Positions 12,153 through 42,599 of a stretch of 64,000 bases of DNA are shown here, in pieces. This stretch comes from Echiichthys vipera (taxonomy: Eukaryota > Chordata > Actinopteri > Perciformes > Trachinidae), in the NCBI GenBank assembly GCA_963691815.1, contig OY829667.1:19001691-19065690 (forward strand), in the 5' to 3' direction. The position numbers and the translations under genes are program-made. How positions within the stretch are numbered: position 1 is the first letter of the stretch; each line of letters starts with the position of its first letter. Below the pieces are notes generated by a model. That model did no database searches. It saw only the letters and a list, made by a program, of their open reading frames with translations, and had not been told where the DNA came from.

Positions 12153-12528
12153 CAGGGGTGTCAAACATAGGGCCGGAGGGCCAGAACCGGCTCGCCAAAG
12201 TGTCGAATTCGGCCCACTGGATCACATTGCAAAGTCTAAAAAATTAGAGAGAATAACAATAACATGCACTATTCCTATTTGTCCAAAAGGGGTCCTGCTT
12301 TTGTAACAAGAGCAACAGGCCTGATGCTGGATCAGCTGTTATAGAGCCAACATGTTGACCTGCAGGCTACACACTGTCAAACTACGCTACTGTTCATGCA
12401 GGAGCTGCTGGGGGAAATGTCTTTCTAAAAAAGGAGAAACACAGTATCTGGTTTTCGAGAAAAAGGCACCAGTTCTAGAACCAGGAACTATCAGAACCAT
12501 CATGGGTCTCATGAGTTTGACACCCCTG
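12153..12528. mobile_element. hAT-like miniature element (CAGGGGTGTCAAAC ends)
   Basis: It starts CAGGGGTGTCAAACATAGGG and ends with the inverted GTTTGACACCCCTG. The internal GGCCGGAGGGCCAGAACCGG is characteristic of a common vertebrate hAT (Charlie-type) repeat. It spans 376 bp. The flanking 8-mers do not match, so the insertion is old. Confidence 0.7.
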
Positions 12529-14418
12529 GAAATGTTCAGATAAGGTCAACCCATTATCACGGTCAATGTTAAGGGCAATACTCACTCAACACACACAACA
12601 TCTTATTCCTATAACGTGACTTTTTATATCTAATTTATTACATTATCAGTTAACTATATTACCATTATGAGGTGATAATCCGTTATTATGACGATAATGC
12701 TAGTAATAATAATTATAAATTGAAGTTTCCTAAAATTTTTAATTACATTTTGGTACATGTAACGCCCTTAAATGGGCTCCAATATTAGCTAATTGGTTAG
12801 CTAACGTAGCTCATAGAATGCTCGGTAGCTGCTGTCATGTGACAGTGACATCATTAGTTGCTACACCCTCCTCACGTTGTCTATGTCGATGTACAAAGTT
12901 GCCTTATTCAGATTTGGATCTTTTGCAGTGCGGAAAAATAAGGCGTCCAAACATTTCTGTCTACTTACAACCTGTGACTTTTTATAGTGTAAATAGATTG
13001 TTTTGTTTTTTTGACCAGCCTTTAATGACGATGCCTAATGAAGGATGGAGGGATCCTGGCTTGGTTTTCCAAAGTGGTGACGGTGGAATTATAGTGACGA
13101 GAAGAGCTAAAACGTTAAAGACGAAAGACAAGTTCAGTTCAAGCTCGAGAAATGCAACCGCTCACCGTCCTCGTAGCATGTAGCATAAAAAAGATGATGC
13201 TAGCTAAATCAGTTCCACTGCAGTGAGAGCTAAAAAATTGCACAGCGTGTGCTTCTCCACCTTCGTTCATTCGGGGGCTCTTGTTCAGCGGGAAGCTAAT
13301 TGAAAAAGAGAAAACCTCAGCACTTTGTTCTGGAAAAAGCAGGCTGTGACGAGGCTCGAGGACAGGCGGAAAACGTGCGGAATGGGACTTTTGTTGATGA
13401 TACAACTGCGACATTCAGAAATCAATATTGTTTGTACTATGTTTAATTGTGTTAGCAGTGAGGTGCCAGTGTGAATTTATCTTCGTTCCATGGTGGCCAT
13501 TTTAAATCAACATTGGGATGAAGTCCAAAGGGACGGTGTTTAAAAGCAGCAGTCCCCACCAGAGCTAAAGACATCTGACAGCCATTAGCTACTAGCATAA
13601 ATTGATCAATTTTAAAGGTCTCCTGTGGAGTTTTCCCCCTATGAAATGCAACATGTGAATCCTTGAAGTCTAACAAGCATGACACATGCATTTCCTTCCT
13701 CATAAAACATAAGCTAGCTATGCTGGCACATTGCTACATTTTGATTAGCATTAGCATGAAAGCTTTAGCAGGAATGTGGAGCGCTAAACTGTATAAATGA
13801 GATACTAAAAAAACAGGGACTGCAACGGCAAAAGCATCCATTCATACGTGTTAGAAGTTGGATTTTATTTAATTAGTATTGTTATTGTTATATTGCTATT
13901 TTTGTTAGCATCTAACAATTGGTATTCAGATGTTTGAAATTGACTGAAAAATCCTGAGAAGTCTGCAAAAGTGTGGAATTCTGAAATGGAAAGTGTGCAG
14001 GAACCCTGACCTTTGTTTTGAGGCGTACGGAGGCCTGTGAGGTGTTCCCTGGGGGCTCCACACCCCCTTTAGCTCCACCCCTGGTAGACTTCAAAATGGC
14101 CACAATGGAACAAGATTTAACAGAGTGGAAAAGTGAGGTATTTGTGACAGATGTCTGATGTGTGAAGTCAGAGGAGTCTGAATCAGTTGGCACAAAGACA
14201 ATAATACTGGTTGAGATGATATGCATTTAAAAAACAAACTAGAAGTCTGCTTTAGCTGTGTAGATGAAGTTAGCAGCAGTAGTTAGCTTTAGCATCTTAA
14301 ATAGTGTCATAACGAGTGCTTTTGGACAGTTGGGATGGTTGTACATATTACTGTGAGCAGTTCCGTGTTTGTACTATTAGCAGTGTGTAAGAGCATTTTT
14401 AGGCTCCATATTATACTC

Positions 14419-14422
<4 letters not shown>
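12529..14422. other. Convergent 3' region, no gene seen
   Basis: Between the cd99l2 stop and the mtmr1 stop. AT-rich with several TTAGCTA-type motifs; no homologous coding segment recognised. It could be partly cd99l2 3' UTR. Confidence 0.4.

Positions 14423-14454
<32 letters not shown>
14423..14454. repeat. (GT)n microsatellite
   Basis: A pure GT run of 32 bp. Confidence 0.95.
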
Positions 14455-14456
<2 letters not shown>

Positions 14457-14710
14457 ACACTCTTCGCCTGCTCTTTTTACACTTTGTATTCAACTTTCTT
14501 ATTAACATAGCTTCACTTTTTGTAGATAGTTACCGCTCCCTTGTTCTGTACTTCCAAAGGCAGGTCGCCTAAGGAGGTTCCGTGTGTTCCTGAAATGAGA
14601 TCTGGGCTGCATCTCAATCCGTTCCCTCTTTACTACGCTGTCGGATATTTAGTCTGCGTGTCGTTTTATAGCACTGCTCAGGATCCCTGGTGAGAGCTAG
14701 AGGGGCACTC

Positions 14711-14942
14711 GGAGAGCGCAGACCTCCGCCAAGGACGTGCCTTATCTCGCAATGGTCAAAGTATAATTGGTTTAGCTGCCCTGTGATTCCGATCTACTTC
14801 AAAATTTAATGGGGTTTTCCTCAACCCCCCTTGCGCCCTTCCTCCGATTTTCATGATAATCGGCCCAGTAGCTTTTCCGTAATCCTGCGAACAAACAGAC
14901 AAACCAAACCGAAAACATAAGCTCCTTTGTAGAGGTAATAAT
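14711..14942. mobile_element. Dispersed repeat with CCTCCGCCAAGG / AGAGGTAATA ends
   Basis: It opens with GACCTCCGCCAAGG and closes with CTCCTTTGTAGAGGTAATAA, a weak inverted pair. The interior ATTTAATGGGGTTTTCC, TTTTCATGATAATCGG and AATCCTGCGAACAAACAGAC matches, from memory, a repeat found widely in aquatic animals. Family assignment is uncertain. Confidence 0.45.
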
Positions 14943-16867
14943 GCCGCGTTCACGTCAATGGGAGAGACTTCTAACTTGGCAATGTTTTTTTGGCAATGTT
15001 TTCTTTATTAGACATAAAAGGACAGTTGGTTGTGTGAAGGTGCACTCTATCTATTAAAGTTGGTTGCCTTGAATGACAAACTTTGGCTCACGGGAATCAT
15101 CTTTGTGTGCTTTTCCAAGTCAGGTGTCTCTGAGCTTTCCGTAAACTGTTTTGGGTCTTGGGGGCTGGTCTTTACACTCGTGTGTAAATTTCAGCTAGTG
15201 CTCAGTAATGAGTTCACCTTTAAAACCCCACTGCCAACCAGACAGCCAATGTATCTGTGAAGAAGTTAAGAACATACGTGACATGGACGTGGCATAAGGA
15301 TAGGCAATGACCTGAGTAGTGTGATAGAATAGTCCGTATCTACACAGAGGTGAACGCGTGAAGGATTTTTACTGAGGCAGTATGTGTTGTATGAGCTGTA
15401 CGTGGCGTTGGTGGTGTGTTACATATCTGACAGGATGCAGCACAGTCCTCCACGTTGCCTTGGAAAAGCAGCCGCTTCAACCCACAATCCCTTTGTGCCG
15501 CTCCTGGAACACCGCTAATAAGAAACCTGGCTGCTTTTTGAACCCGCATACGAGCGTTCAGGGACTCTTGAGTGTTCGTAACGAAAGCGTTAAACTGATC
15601 TGTTCACCTTGTAAGAGTCACGCACGGACGCCCTGTCAGCTGTTAATTCAAATGGTGCTTCTCTCTTTGCCTTATACCCTGCACAGTCCCACGGGGACGA
15701 GCCGCAGTATTCACCCAACAACCCCGTAGCTGCACCCGAGCTAGAGCAACGGCCGCGGCCTTCGGCAGGTCACAGCACCCATATGACCAGAGGGTGCGGC
15801 GCGTTCCGTCAAGCTCAGGCTTCTGCAAAACTTCACGCAAAACGCAAAATAACACACCTTTCCGTTTACTGAATGTACTGAAATGTCTTAATGCGATGAA
15901 AGCAAAAACCTTCGTCCTGTAGCAAAAATACAAATCCACCAAAGATGTAGCAGTGGCTGAGATTGGCTTGACTTCATGTATTGGGACTTAAGACGTGACG
16001 ACGGGAAAGGATTGTCGTCACATTTGAATCGGCTCGATGGTTAGACGAAGACGTTACTGGATCAGAGTGAAGAGTGTGGATCCAATGTCTTTGTTATTGT
16101 CCACACTGTGGATGCTGGTCCTGCTCCCAGATTCAGTTTCCAGTGTGGCGCACGTGCCGCACTGCTGGTTAGCAGAACGTTCAGCGGGGCGGACGCTACA
16201 TGATCAACATCTGTACAGTCCAAACAGGTGGGTGTGACATTGTGTCCAGACTGGTGGACGGTTCGCGGGATGCAGTGCCAGAGCAACGGAAGGTCCAAAG
16301 AAGCAGCGTTGTTTTTTTTAAAGCGTGCTTAAAAGAATCAAGTGAGTGACACGGATACAGTTATTAATACGAGCTATAGCAGCGCTGCAAAGAGCAAACT
16401 TCATGTGCCCAAATAATTACGCTTTCTGATCATGAATCTAAAAGCCTGAACATTGCATTTCACAATAGTGCACTTAATAGTGAAATTGAAACTTACACAC
16501 TTTGGATTGAATTCCCTGAAAACGCAGCTCCAAAGCGGTAAAATCCGTGAGGTGCTCTTTTAAAATTAATTCAATTAGTCTCTATAGAGCTGGGCTTGGG
16601 CTCAGGAATTGGTTACTGTAGCAACGTGAATTGAATAATTTCAAGACGACGTACCGAAGTGATACAAACCATAGACATAGAATGATAGAACTGATACCGA
16701 ACTGTTTCCCGTGGTTATTTAAGTAGTAAAGGGAAAGGGTGATTTTTGTTAGTCGCCATGGTGACAATCCAAGTCAATGTGTCACAAATTGTCGTTGGGG
16801 ACACGTACCATTAGACCATTGTTCAGATAATTTTCTGTCATCAGTGTAGCATGAAAGGGGAGCGTAC

Positions 16868-17095
16868 GTATGTTCCCTGGGTCCTATGTTCCCCGGGTCC
16901 CAGGTTCCCGGGTCCTATGTTCCTCACTTTGTATGTTCCCAGCTATTCCCCAAAAAAGGTTCTATGTTCCCCGCTTTGTATGTGACCTTTTTTAAGACAA
17001 GGATCCTATGTTCCCCTCTTTTCACAGAAAGTGTGCTATATTCCCCGGTCTGTTATTTTTCCCCCAATCAGTGCTGAATTCCCCGGCAAATAGGT
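16868..17095. repeat. Irregular TATGTTCCC-type repeat
   Basis: Clustered motifs (G)GGTCCTATGTTCCCCG, TTTGTATGTTCCC, CTATGTTCCCCGC, CTATATTCCCCGG at spacings of about 17-55 bp. It ends in a CCCTAAC-like stretch near 17116-17133. Likely a degenerate minisatellite or the tail of an old element. Confidence 0.6.
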
Positions 17096-17838
17096 CTATG
17101 TAGACCTTAACATAACCCCCTAACCTCAACCCTAACAAAATGCTGATTTTAAATCAGCGGAGGCAGAGGCTTATACGACCAGGGAACACAGGGATGACCT
17201 CCTCGACAGCATTGTGGAACCAGCGAGCTAACTAGCAAACAGCTGGGTAGTTAGCTAGCTTGCTAAATCCGTCATGCTTTCATGCTAGGCTATATACAGA
17301 AAATGAACCAAAGTGTCTCATCAGGCGAGTGAGTGTGTAGATGAAGCATGAAACTGTAAAATGTGACACATTTAGCGGCGGACGGGCCTGCTAAGATATG
17401 TTCTTTCTTTCTACTTGTTCTATTTCTATGGTACAAAGTGAGCCTGGATCAGAGGGTTCGCTCACTTTATAGAGTGTCTCCCTGGTCACTTTACTGTTGT
17501 GCCTGTAACCGTGTCCTGCGAAGCCAGCCCAAACCCTGCAGCCTCACTTGTTTCCAGTTCAGAGGGAAAAAGAGCGTTTAACGATGTGATACTTAGCGGC
17601 TGGCTTTGCAAGGCCACCCGTCACATACAACACATACACACCTCGCATACACATACACACTTCCATGCATGCTTTTCTCTACATACAGTCACTTGTAGCC
17701 TACGAGCGGTGAACTCTGTGTCTTCCTGACAACTGAATGTTGGACGGTTTTCATTGCTTGCAGTGTAATAGTGAACTCTGCTTTCCTCTTATTCCACTAT
17801 GATTACTCTCTGGCAATATGTTACTAATATGAACCAAT

Positions 17839-17844
17839 AATAAA
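17839..17844 (+). terminator. cd99l2: Possible cd99l2 poly(A) signal AATAAA
   Basis: AATAAA in AACCAATAATAAAACAG is a canonical signal between the cd99l2 stop and the next retroposon. It would imply a 6.5-kb 3' UTR, so a nearer non-canonical site is possible. Confidence 0.25.
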
Positions 17845-17889
17845 ACAGTTCAAAGACAACAGAGACTGGAGGGTGCAGTTCTTCCTTTT

Positions 17890-17895
17890 TTTATT
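17890..17895 (-). terminator. mtmr1: Possible mtmr1 poly(A) signal AATAAA (distal)
   Basis: The minus strand reads AAAAATAAAAAAAGG here, only 46 bp from the possible cd99l2 signal on the other strand. A nearer minus-strand AATAAA exists at 19727-19732, so this would be the distal choice. Confidence 0.2.
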
Positions 17896-18359
17896 TTTAA
17901 AATGGAATGTCAGAAGTGATTATGGCTCATTAGGTTGAACTTCTCATAATTAGACATTATTTACACAAAACAATCACATGCCACAGGTAAACAGTGTGAA
18001 TAATACGTTACTTTTCAGAACGGACGGGATGCTGTTACTGTTAAAGGTTGAATATGGAGGATGAGTAGAACAGCGCCATCTAGTGTCTCAAGATCGTAGT
18101 CGCTACAACTCAAAATCATTCCAGTAGTCGGGTTGCCAGGTTCGTTGTCGAGTGGTGAATCATACCGGGTAACGACTAATTTGGACTGATCACTTAATCT
18201 GACAACAGTATTTAACGTTAGCCAGTCGTCAACTGGAAGTCTTTCTGAGTGGTGTGTACAACCTGGAGACAGACCTGGTCCAGTAGCCTACAGGAGACCC
18301 GAGTCTGTTTGAACCCATCCCCTCCAGCAAATCGCACCATGAAAACATGTATTAGAGGA

Positions 18360-18580
18360 GTTTGACTGACAGTTAGCGTTAGCCGTTCCAACCAAGTCCG
18401 ACGTTCCTGTCTGTTATAGTGAAGGTTTTCGTTGCCACCGTACTCTACGGGAAATTCTGTGGTTCATTGTGGTTGGTTATTCATAAATAAGTCATAGAGT
18501 GTGGTCTTTACCTACTCTGTAAAGTGTCCTGAGATAACTTTTGTTAGGATTTGGCACTATAAATAAAAGTGAATTGAATT
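18360..18580 (+). mobile_element. 3' end of a non-LTR retroposon, TTGAA-tailed, copy A
   Basis: The segment CTCTGTAAAGTGTCCTGAGA, then TAACTTTTGTTAGGATTTGG and GTGAATTGAATTGAA, is the tail of a very common fish non-LTR family. The reverse complement of 39805-40220 aligns over about 170 bp with few differences. The 5' boundary is uncertain. Confidence 0.75.
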
Positions 18581-19002
18581 GAAGTAAAGATGAAAGTGAT
18601 GTCAGCGATAAAGGAGAAGCGTAGCCATTTGGGCATGTGTTTTAATGGCGTTTCTCTCCTTTCTCTCAGTCCATGGAGTGAATGCTCGGCCTATATTGAC
18701 TCTGGTTTTTGCCCGTCTCCGCTCACTCAGCTGCTGGGACAAAGAAGCAGCTGCAGGATTGGCAAACTCCATTTCACCCAGTGCCAGCCTACAGTAGCTG
18801 CACCCAACAACAGACAACCCTGGCAACCAGCCAGCAACGCTATTGGTTGCTACCATGGAAACAGAACGGGACAGAAAGTCATTGTCAAACCCGTACAATA
18901 TATATAAATATATTAATTCAGACTAAATATATATTTTCTTTATGGAAAAGCAATACTTTCATTCTGTACCCCTCAAAACACTGTGGGTGGATTATTTAAA
19001 AA

Positions 19003-19024
19003 AAAATATATATATATATATATT

Positions 19025-19066
<42 letters not shown>

Positions 19067-19107
19067 TATATATATATATTTATATATATATATATAAATA
19101 TATATAG
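19003..19107. repeat. (TA)n-rich low-complexity tract
   Basis: Long TATATA runs broken by AAA/TTT, about 105 bp. Confidence 0.9.
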
Positions 19108-19726
19108 GGTTCTACATATTCAACCTTTAATGTATTCTGATTTCACTAGAAACCCTTAACAGTTTAATACGGTAGTTCTTGTTCATATTTGTTCATGATT
19201 ATTCTTTTACTCTTGAAATGTGAACTATATTAAGAACACAATGATCTCTCCGTATGTTCTCATCTGAAGTCATAATGACATCAACATTTGTTCCACGAAC
19301 GTGCTGCGTTCAGTCAGGGAATCAACACACACACCTGTAGTTTGGTTCGTTTGTGAGAAATCCAGTGATTTACAGTGACGGTCAGACTGGTTAAGGGGAT
19401 GTGGGACCAGTGACATGGTGGCAAGGCAACGTACAGAAAAAAAAAAAAACAAAAGCACAGATTTTCTCACACAAATGAAGGAAAACGTGCACAGTGAGAC
19501 AGTCCGGCAGTGAAGTGCAGGGAGCTGGCTCGACAACACAAGGAGAAGGAGAACGTGTTGAGGTTTCTGCTCCTGACTTTGGAGAGAACTGTGGCACAGC
19601 GCCGAACAAACAGGGCTCCCACATTTCCAGGGCTTTATCTTGAAAATACAGGAAAGACTGAATGGAAATGAGCGTCATAAAAAATGATTCACTTAAACTT
19701 AACACAAAACAACATGTGTGCTCATT

Positions 19727-19732
19727 TATTTC
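19727..19732 (-). terminator. mtmr1: Possible mtmr1 poly(A) signal AATAAA (proximal)
   Basis: The minus strand reads GGAAATAAATGAGC, about 850 nt past the mtmr1 stop codon. This is the first AATAAA I noticed downstream in transcript sense. Confidence 0.35.
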
Positions 19733-20577
19733 CTATGTGGGTGCAGCAACCAAAGGGTCGAGACTCAAAAACTGCCAGTGGGTTTAAAAATACAGCCACC
19801 ACTAGGATGGGGTCAGGAGAGGGCCGCACATACTGTACACACACACATATATATATATATACAGTATATTAATACTTTCTCATATTTGATTTATGACTCT
19901 TATAGCCCTAGCTTGATGAGCAGCAAGTTCAGGGTTTTGGACGAGTTCAGTTTGACTTGTGGAGGAGGTCCATTTAAGGGCTCACACTTGTGCTGCGTCC
20001 AGTTTTCAGGGTGAGTGAGGGGCTGAAATGCTTTTGAAATTTTCTGGGACACCGTGGATCATTTCAGCATAGATATTTGATCATTTGACTGGAAAGTTAT
20101 TTCCAGGTTTTCCAGGACATGTGGGAACCCTGACAGTGATTGTGATGTTGGTGAAGAGGATCAGTGCCAAAGTAAAGGGAGAGACGGTGAGTGAGGGAGC
20201 ATGCAGGGATTTGATCATGTGATGAACTGAGCCCTGAGACAAAAAAGAAGCAATTCTTTATACAAACACACACGCGGGTAAATTCCCACAGTGCAGGGGA
20301 AGCTGGCCTTTCTCAACTGGGATCATTTTTAAATACAATAAATAACACGCACAGGTGTTGTGTCCGGCTAGTCTGAATACTTTCTTTAAATACGAGTTTG
20401 AACTGTACAAACGTCTCCATGTCATCATTTTACTTTGCTACAAATGTGTTTAGGAAAGTTAATATAAAATTAGGAATCTCTTTGTAAAGCCTCCTTCACA
20501 TTGTAAACATCAGTATTTGGCCTAAAGTGTATGTATGTGTGTGTGTGTGTGTGCATGCTCGTGTGTGCGTGTGTGTG

Positions 20578-39139
<18,562 letters not shown>

Positions 39140-39395
39140 CTGTTTCCTCTCGAGGTCACCAGGGGCGGAGGGTTTCCTCTGAGATGAGGATGCGGGAGAA
39201 ATGGCACTCAATGGCCGCCCTCTGCGCGCGTGCTCGTGCGTTCTGTCAGGGCTCGAGCTAACTTCTCTGTAAAATGACTTTAATGCTTCCTGTCATTTGG
39301 GGATGTGCACTTCCTCCTCACTCACATCTCTGGCCCAGTCTGTGGCTCCGCCCACTTACAGCACAGCACAGATGCGAGGATGAGAGGAGGCGAGG

Positions 39396-39434
39396 CACAC
39401 ACACACACACACTTACACACACACACACACACAC

Positions 39435-39472
<38 letters not shown>

Positions 39473-39803
39473 AGACGCATACATACACGTACACACACAC
39501 ACACGCACTCACAGACGCTCACACACGCAGACACACACATACACACACACACACACACACACGTACACACACAAGCATACACACACACACACTCACAGAC
39601 GCACACGTACACAAATACACGCACACAAACACACACAGGTACAAACCCTCTCACACACACACAGACACGCGCACACAGGCACAGACACACGCGCACACAC
39701 ACACACACACACACAGACACGCTAACACATACAGACACACACACTCATAGACACGCGCACACAGACACACACTCACACACACACACAGACATGCTAACAC
39801 ATA
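39396..39803. repeat. Imperfect CA-rich array upstream of mtmr1
   Basis: About 400 bp of CA repeat with ACAGACACGC, GTACAC and CTCACAC interruptions. The recurring unit ACAGACACGCTAACACATAC continues at 40226-40343, so the retroposon at 39805 split one array. Confidence 0.9.
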
Positions 39804-39804
39804 C

Positions 39805-40220
39805 ATTCAATTCAATTCAATTCAATTCAATTTAATTTATAGTGTCAAATCATAACAAAAGTTATCTCAGGACACTTTACAGAGTAGGTAAAGACCACAC
39901 TCAATGACTTATTTATGATTTACATAGACCCAACAATTCCTCTGTAGAGTACGGTGGGAACGAAAACCTTCCCTTTAACAGACAGGAACGTCAGACAGAC
40001 CCAGCTCTGTGGAGGACGGCCATCTGTCTTGACCGGTTGGGGAGGAAGAAAAGGAGAGAGAAAGAGAGAAAAGACACACAGATGGACAGGGAGAGACAGA
40101 CAGACACACTTCCAGCGATGCAAGCAAAGCCTAACAGTAACTATAATATTTATAGTAATGTGAATATGACGTATATGTTAAGGCAGTTAATACAACAGAA
40201 TAGTAGAAAGAAGCACAGCT
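39805..40220 (-). mobile_element. Non-LTR retroposon, TTGAA-tailed, copy B, inserted in the CA array
   Basis: On the minus strand it ends TTGAATTGAATTGAATTGAAT and aligns with copy A at 18360-18580. Flanking ACATAC at 39799-39804 and 40221-40226 fits a short target duplication. Confidence 0.75.
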
Positions 40221-40225
40221 ACATA

Positions 40226-40343
40226 CTCACAGACGCTCACACACACAGACACGCTAACACATATACACACACACACACACGCACACACACACACACAGAC
40301 ACGCTAACACACACACACAGACACGCTAACACACACACACGTA
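40226..40343. repeat. CA-rich array, second part
   Basis: Same CACACACAGACACGCTAACA unit as at 39715-39803, on the other side of the retroposon. Confidence 0.85.
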
Positions 40344-40592
40344 CTTAGACGACCTTTGGGGGTCGGACTAGAAAATCCCCTACTATAGGGGACCCCCACT
40401 TTCTGAATGTTTTTTTTGTGTATTTATTTGTTCCTTTCAAGAAAATGCCTATTCATCACATTGTACACACAATGATACATTCAATTCACTACTTCTTGAC
40501 ATACTCAGAGTGGGACAGTTTACTGCATCCCTCTGGGGTCAACACAAAGGCTGCCACCTGGAAGCCTGGGCTGACAGCCAAACATGAACATA

Positions 40593-41201
40593 GAGCCTGC
40601 TCACACTGTCCTTTTGGCCGCGGCCGAAACCGTTTTTTCAGCTAAAGCCTAGTACCTTTAAGCAGTGTGAGTGGACCCGCTCCGCGCTCAACTGCAGCCA
40701 GCGGACCGTCCACGGCCCGCTTGAAAGAGGTGGGCTTTAGCGGAGCCGTTTGCACATGTACGAGCATGAGCGTGCGCACGTGTACAAGCACGAGCACGAG
40801 GCCTACGGCAGTAGCGTTATGTGCGCCTGTTCGGACATGTAAATAGAAGGACGGACCATGCGCGGACATTTAACAACAACAACAATGGCGGTGAAAGGTT
40901 CACGTTGGTGTGGTGCGGAGGTGGAGTGTTTACTGCAGATTTGGTCGGATGAAAATATTCAAAAACAGTCGACAAGACGCACAAAAACTCAGAGGTCTAT
41001 GGAAAGATTTGTAAACAAAGCCACACACATGCGATCAATGCGTGTGATGTGTTACGGCGTGATGGCGTATGGACAGCAAGAAGCATTGGCCGGCCCTGGC
41101 AGTGTGAGTACAAATGGGGCTGGGGCGCGGGGGGGAGAGGGAGGGGGGACAAGTACCCTAAAGTCCGGGTCTCGGTCCGGGAGGACAGTGTGAGTACGCT
41201 C
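40593..41201 (+). mobile_element. PIF/Harbinger-like non-autonomous element, copy 3
   Basis: 609 bp. Inverted ends GAGCCTGCTCACACTGTCCT / GAGCGTACTCACACTGTCCT, flanked by ATA on both sides. It contains a short frame from ATG at 40885 reading MAVKGSRWCGAEVECLLQIW then SDENIQKQ, the first helices of a Myb/SANT-like (trihelix) domain such as Harbinger elements encode in their second ORF. Nearly identical to the copy at 51729 in inverse orientation, so recently active. Confidence 0.85.
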
Positions 41202-41865
41202 ATAGTCTATAGTAGTGAAGTCCAAATGAAGCTTCATGAAGCATGTTCTTTATTGTCTGAGTCCACTAGATGGAGCTCTGTGTTTAACACATCTGTTTCT
41301 CGGGAGGTGCTCTGGCCAAGGCTGCTGCTGGAACAGCTCCTCCAGGAGGACGCTGCTGTGTGACGCTCTGCACGTCCTCCCCCTTTTTCCTTCACCGACA
41401 CCTGTTGGTTGTTGACTCCGGCTGGGGCCCAATCAAGGACGTCTCCATGGCAACTTGCTGTGTTATCCCGTTGACACTGTGGACTGAGACACCGGCTTTT
41501 TTTCCATATCCCGATTGAAGATGATTGATTGAACACAGTGTTGAAAACACACTTAATCAGCTTTCATTGAGCCCTTTTCTCTAAACCAAGAGCTCCATCT
41601 GGTGGACTCAACAAATACAACTAATGCTTCATTTGGACATCACTAGTCTATAGTGAATTATAATGCATTCATAATGCTTCAAGACATAAACATACAAAAT
41701 GCCTACTAATGCACTTCATCAACAATCATAAACCATTAGAGTACCATGATTAATAAGTTAAAGTGTCTTGGATGCTCTTGACTAGTTATAATAGACTGAT
41801 GGGGCTTATATTACATTATGACTACCTACACACACCTCAACAATCAGCTGTAGTAAGTGTGCTGC

Positions 41866-42520
41866 AGTAATATAGAATAGAATGACTTTAATGATCCCAG
41901 ACTGGGAAATGATTTTGTAACAGCAACAGTGGGTCAGCAAATAAAACACTTTGTACATAACATACATAGAATCCAATATATACATATAGTCTATATACAG
42001 TGCAGTGTGCTATAAACAATAAACAATAATAATATATACAACAAAATATGCAGAATATACTATTACAATAATAAAAAAACAGTAGAGAGAGCAGAGTTCT
42101 CTGTCAGGCAGAGGTGAGAGAGTTACTATATACAGTGATGGAAAGATTTCCTGAATCTGTTGCTACGACAGCGAAGCTGAAGCAGCCTTCTGGAGAAGGT
42201 GCTCCGCTGTCTGACCAGTGTGAGTTGGAGAGGGTGGAGAGGATCCTCCATGATGGAGAACAGTTTTTTCAGTGTCCTCCTCTCCACCACAGCCTCCAGA
42301 GTGTCCTGTTTGCAGCCAATCACAGAGCCAGCCTTCCTGATCAGTTTGTTGAGTCTGTTGGTGTCGCTGGCTCCAGTGCTGCTTCCCCAACAAACCACAG
42401 CAAAGAAAAGTACACTGGCCACCACAGACTGATAAAAGATCTCCAACATCGTGCTGCACACGTTGAAGGATCTGAAGTCTGCTCATCCCCTTCTTGTAAA
42501 CAGCTTCAGTGAGTATGGTA
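41866..42520 (-). pseudogene. 5'-truncated LINE, reverse transcriptase C-terminus
   Basis: The minus-strand frame reads LEIFYQSVVASVLFFAVVCW, then GSSTGASDTNRLNKLIRKAG, SVIGC and RSNRFRKSFHHCI. This is the conserved end of reverse-transcriptase ORFs of fish L2/Rex-type LINEs (FY.SVV.S.L.F.VVCW...RKA.SV.G). The 3' tail on the minus strand includes ATCATTAAAGTCATTCTATT. It is probably a dead 5'-truncated copy. Clade assignment is tentative. Confidence 0.7.
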
Positions 42521-42599
42521 AGTATAAGTAATTGTCTGTTTTGTGGAGCACATATTGATGTTTGTTCATTCATTAAAATACTCCATGCTGCGTCATAAG

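Noticed and set aside
40858..41193. 111-codon frame as a host gene
   Set aside because: It lies entirely inside a Harbinger-like element with TIRs and has a second near-identical copy at 51737-52072, so it is transposon sequence.
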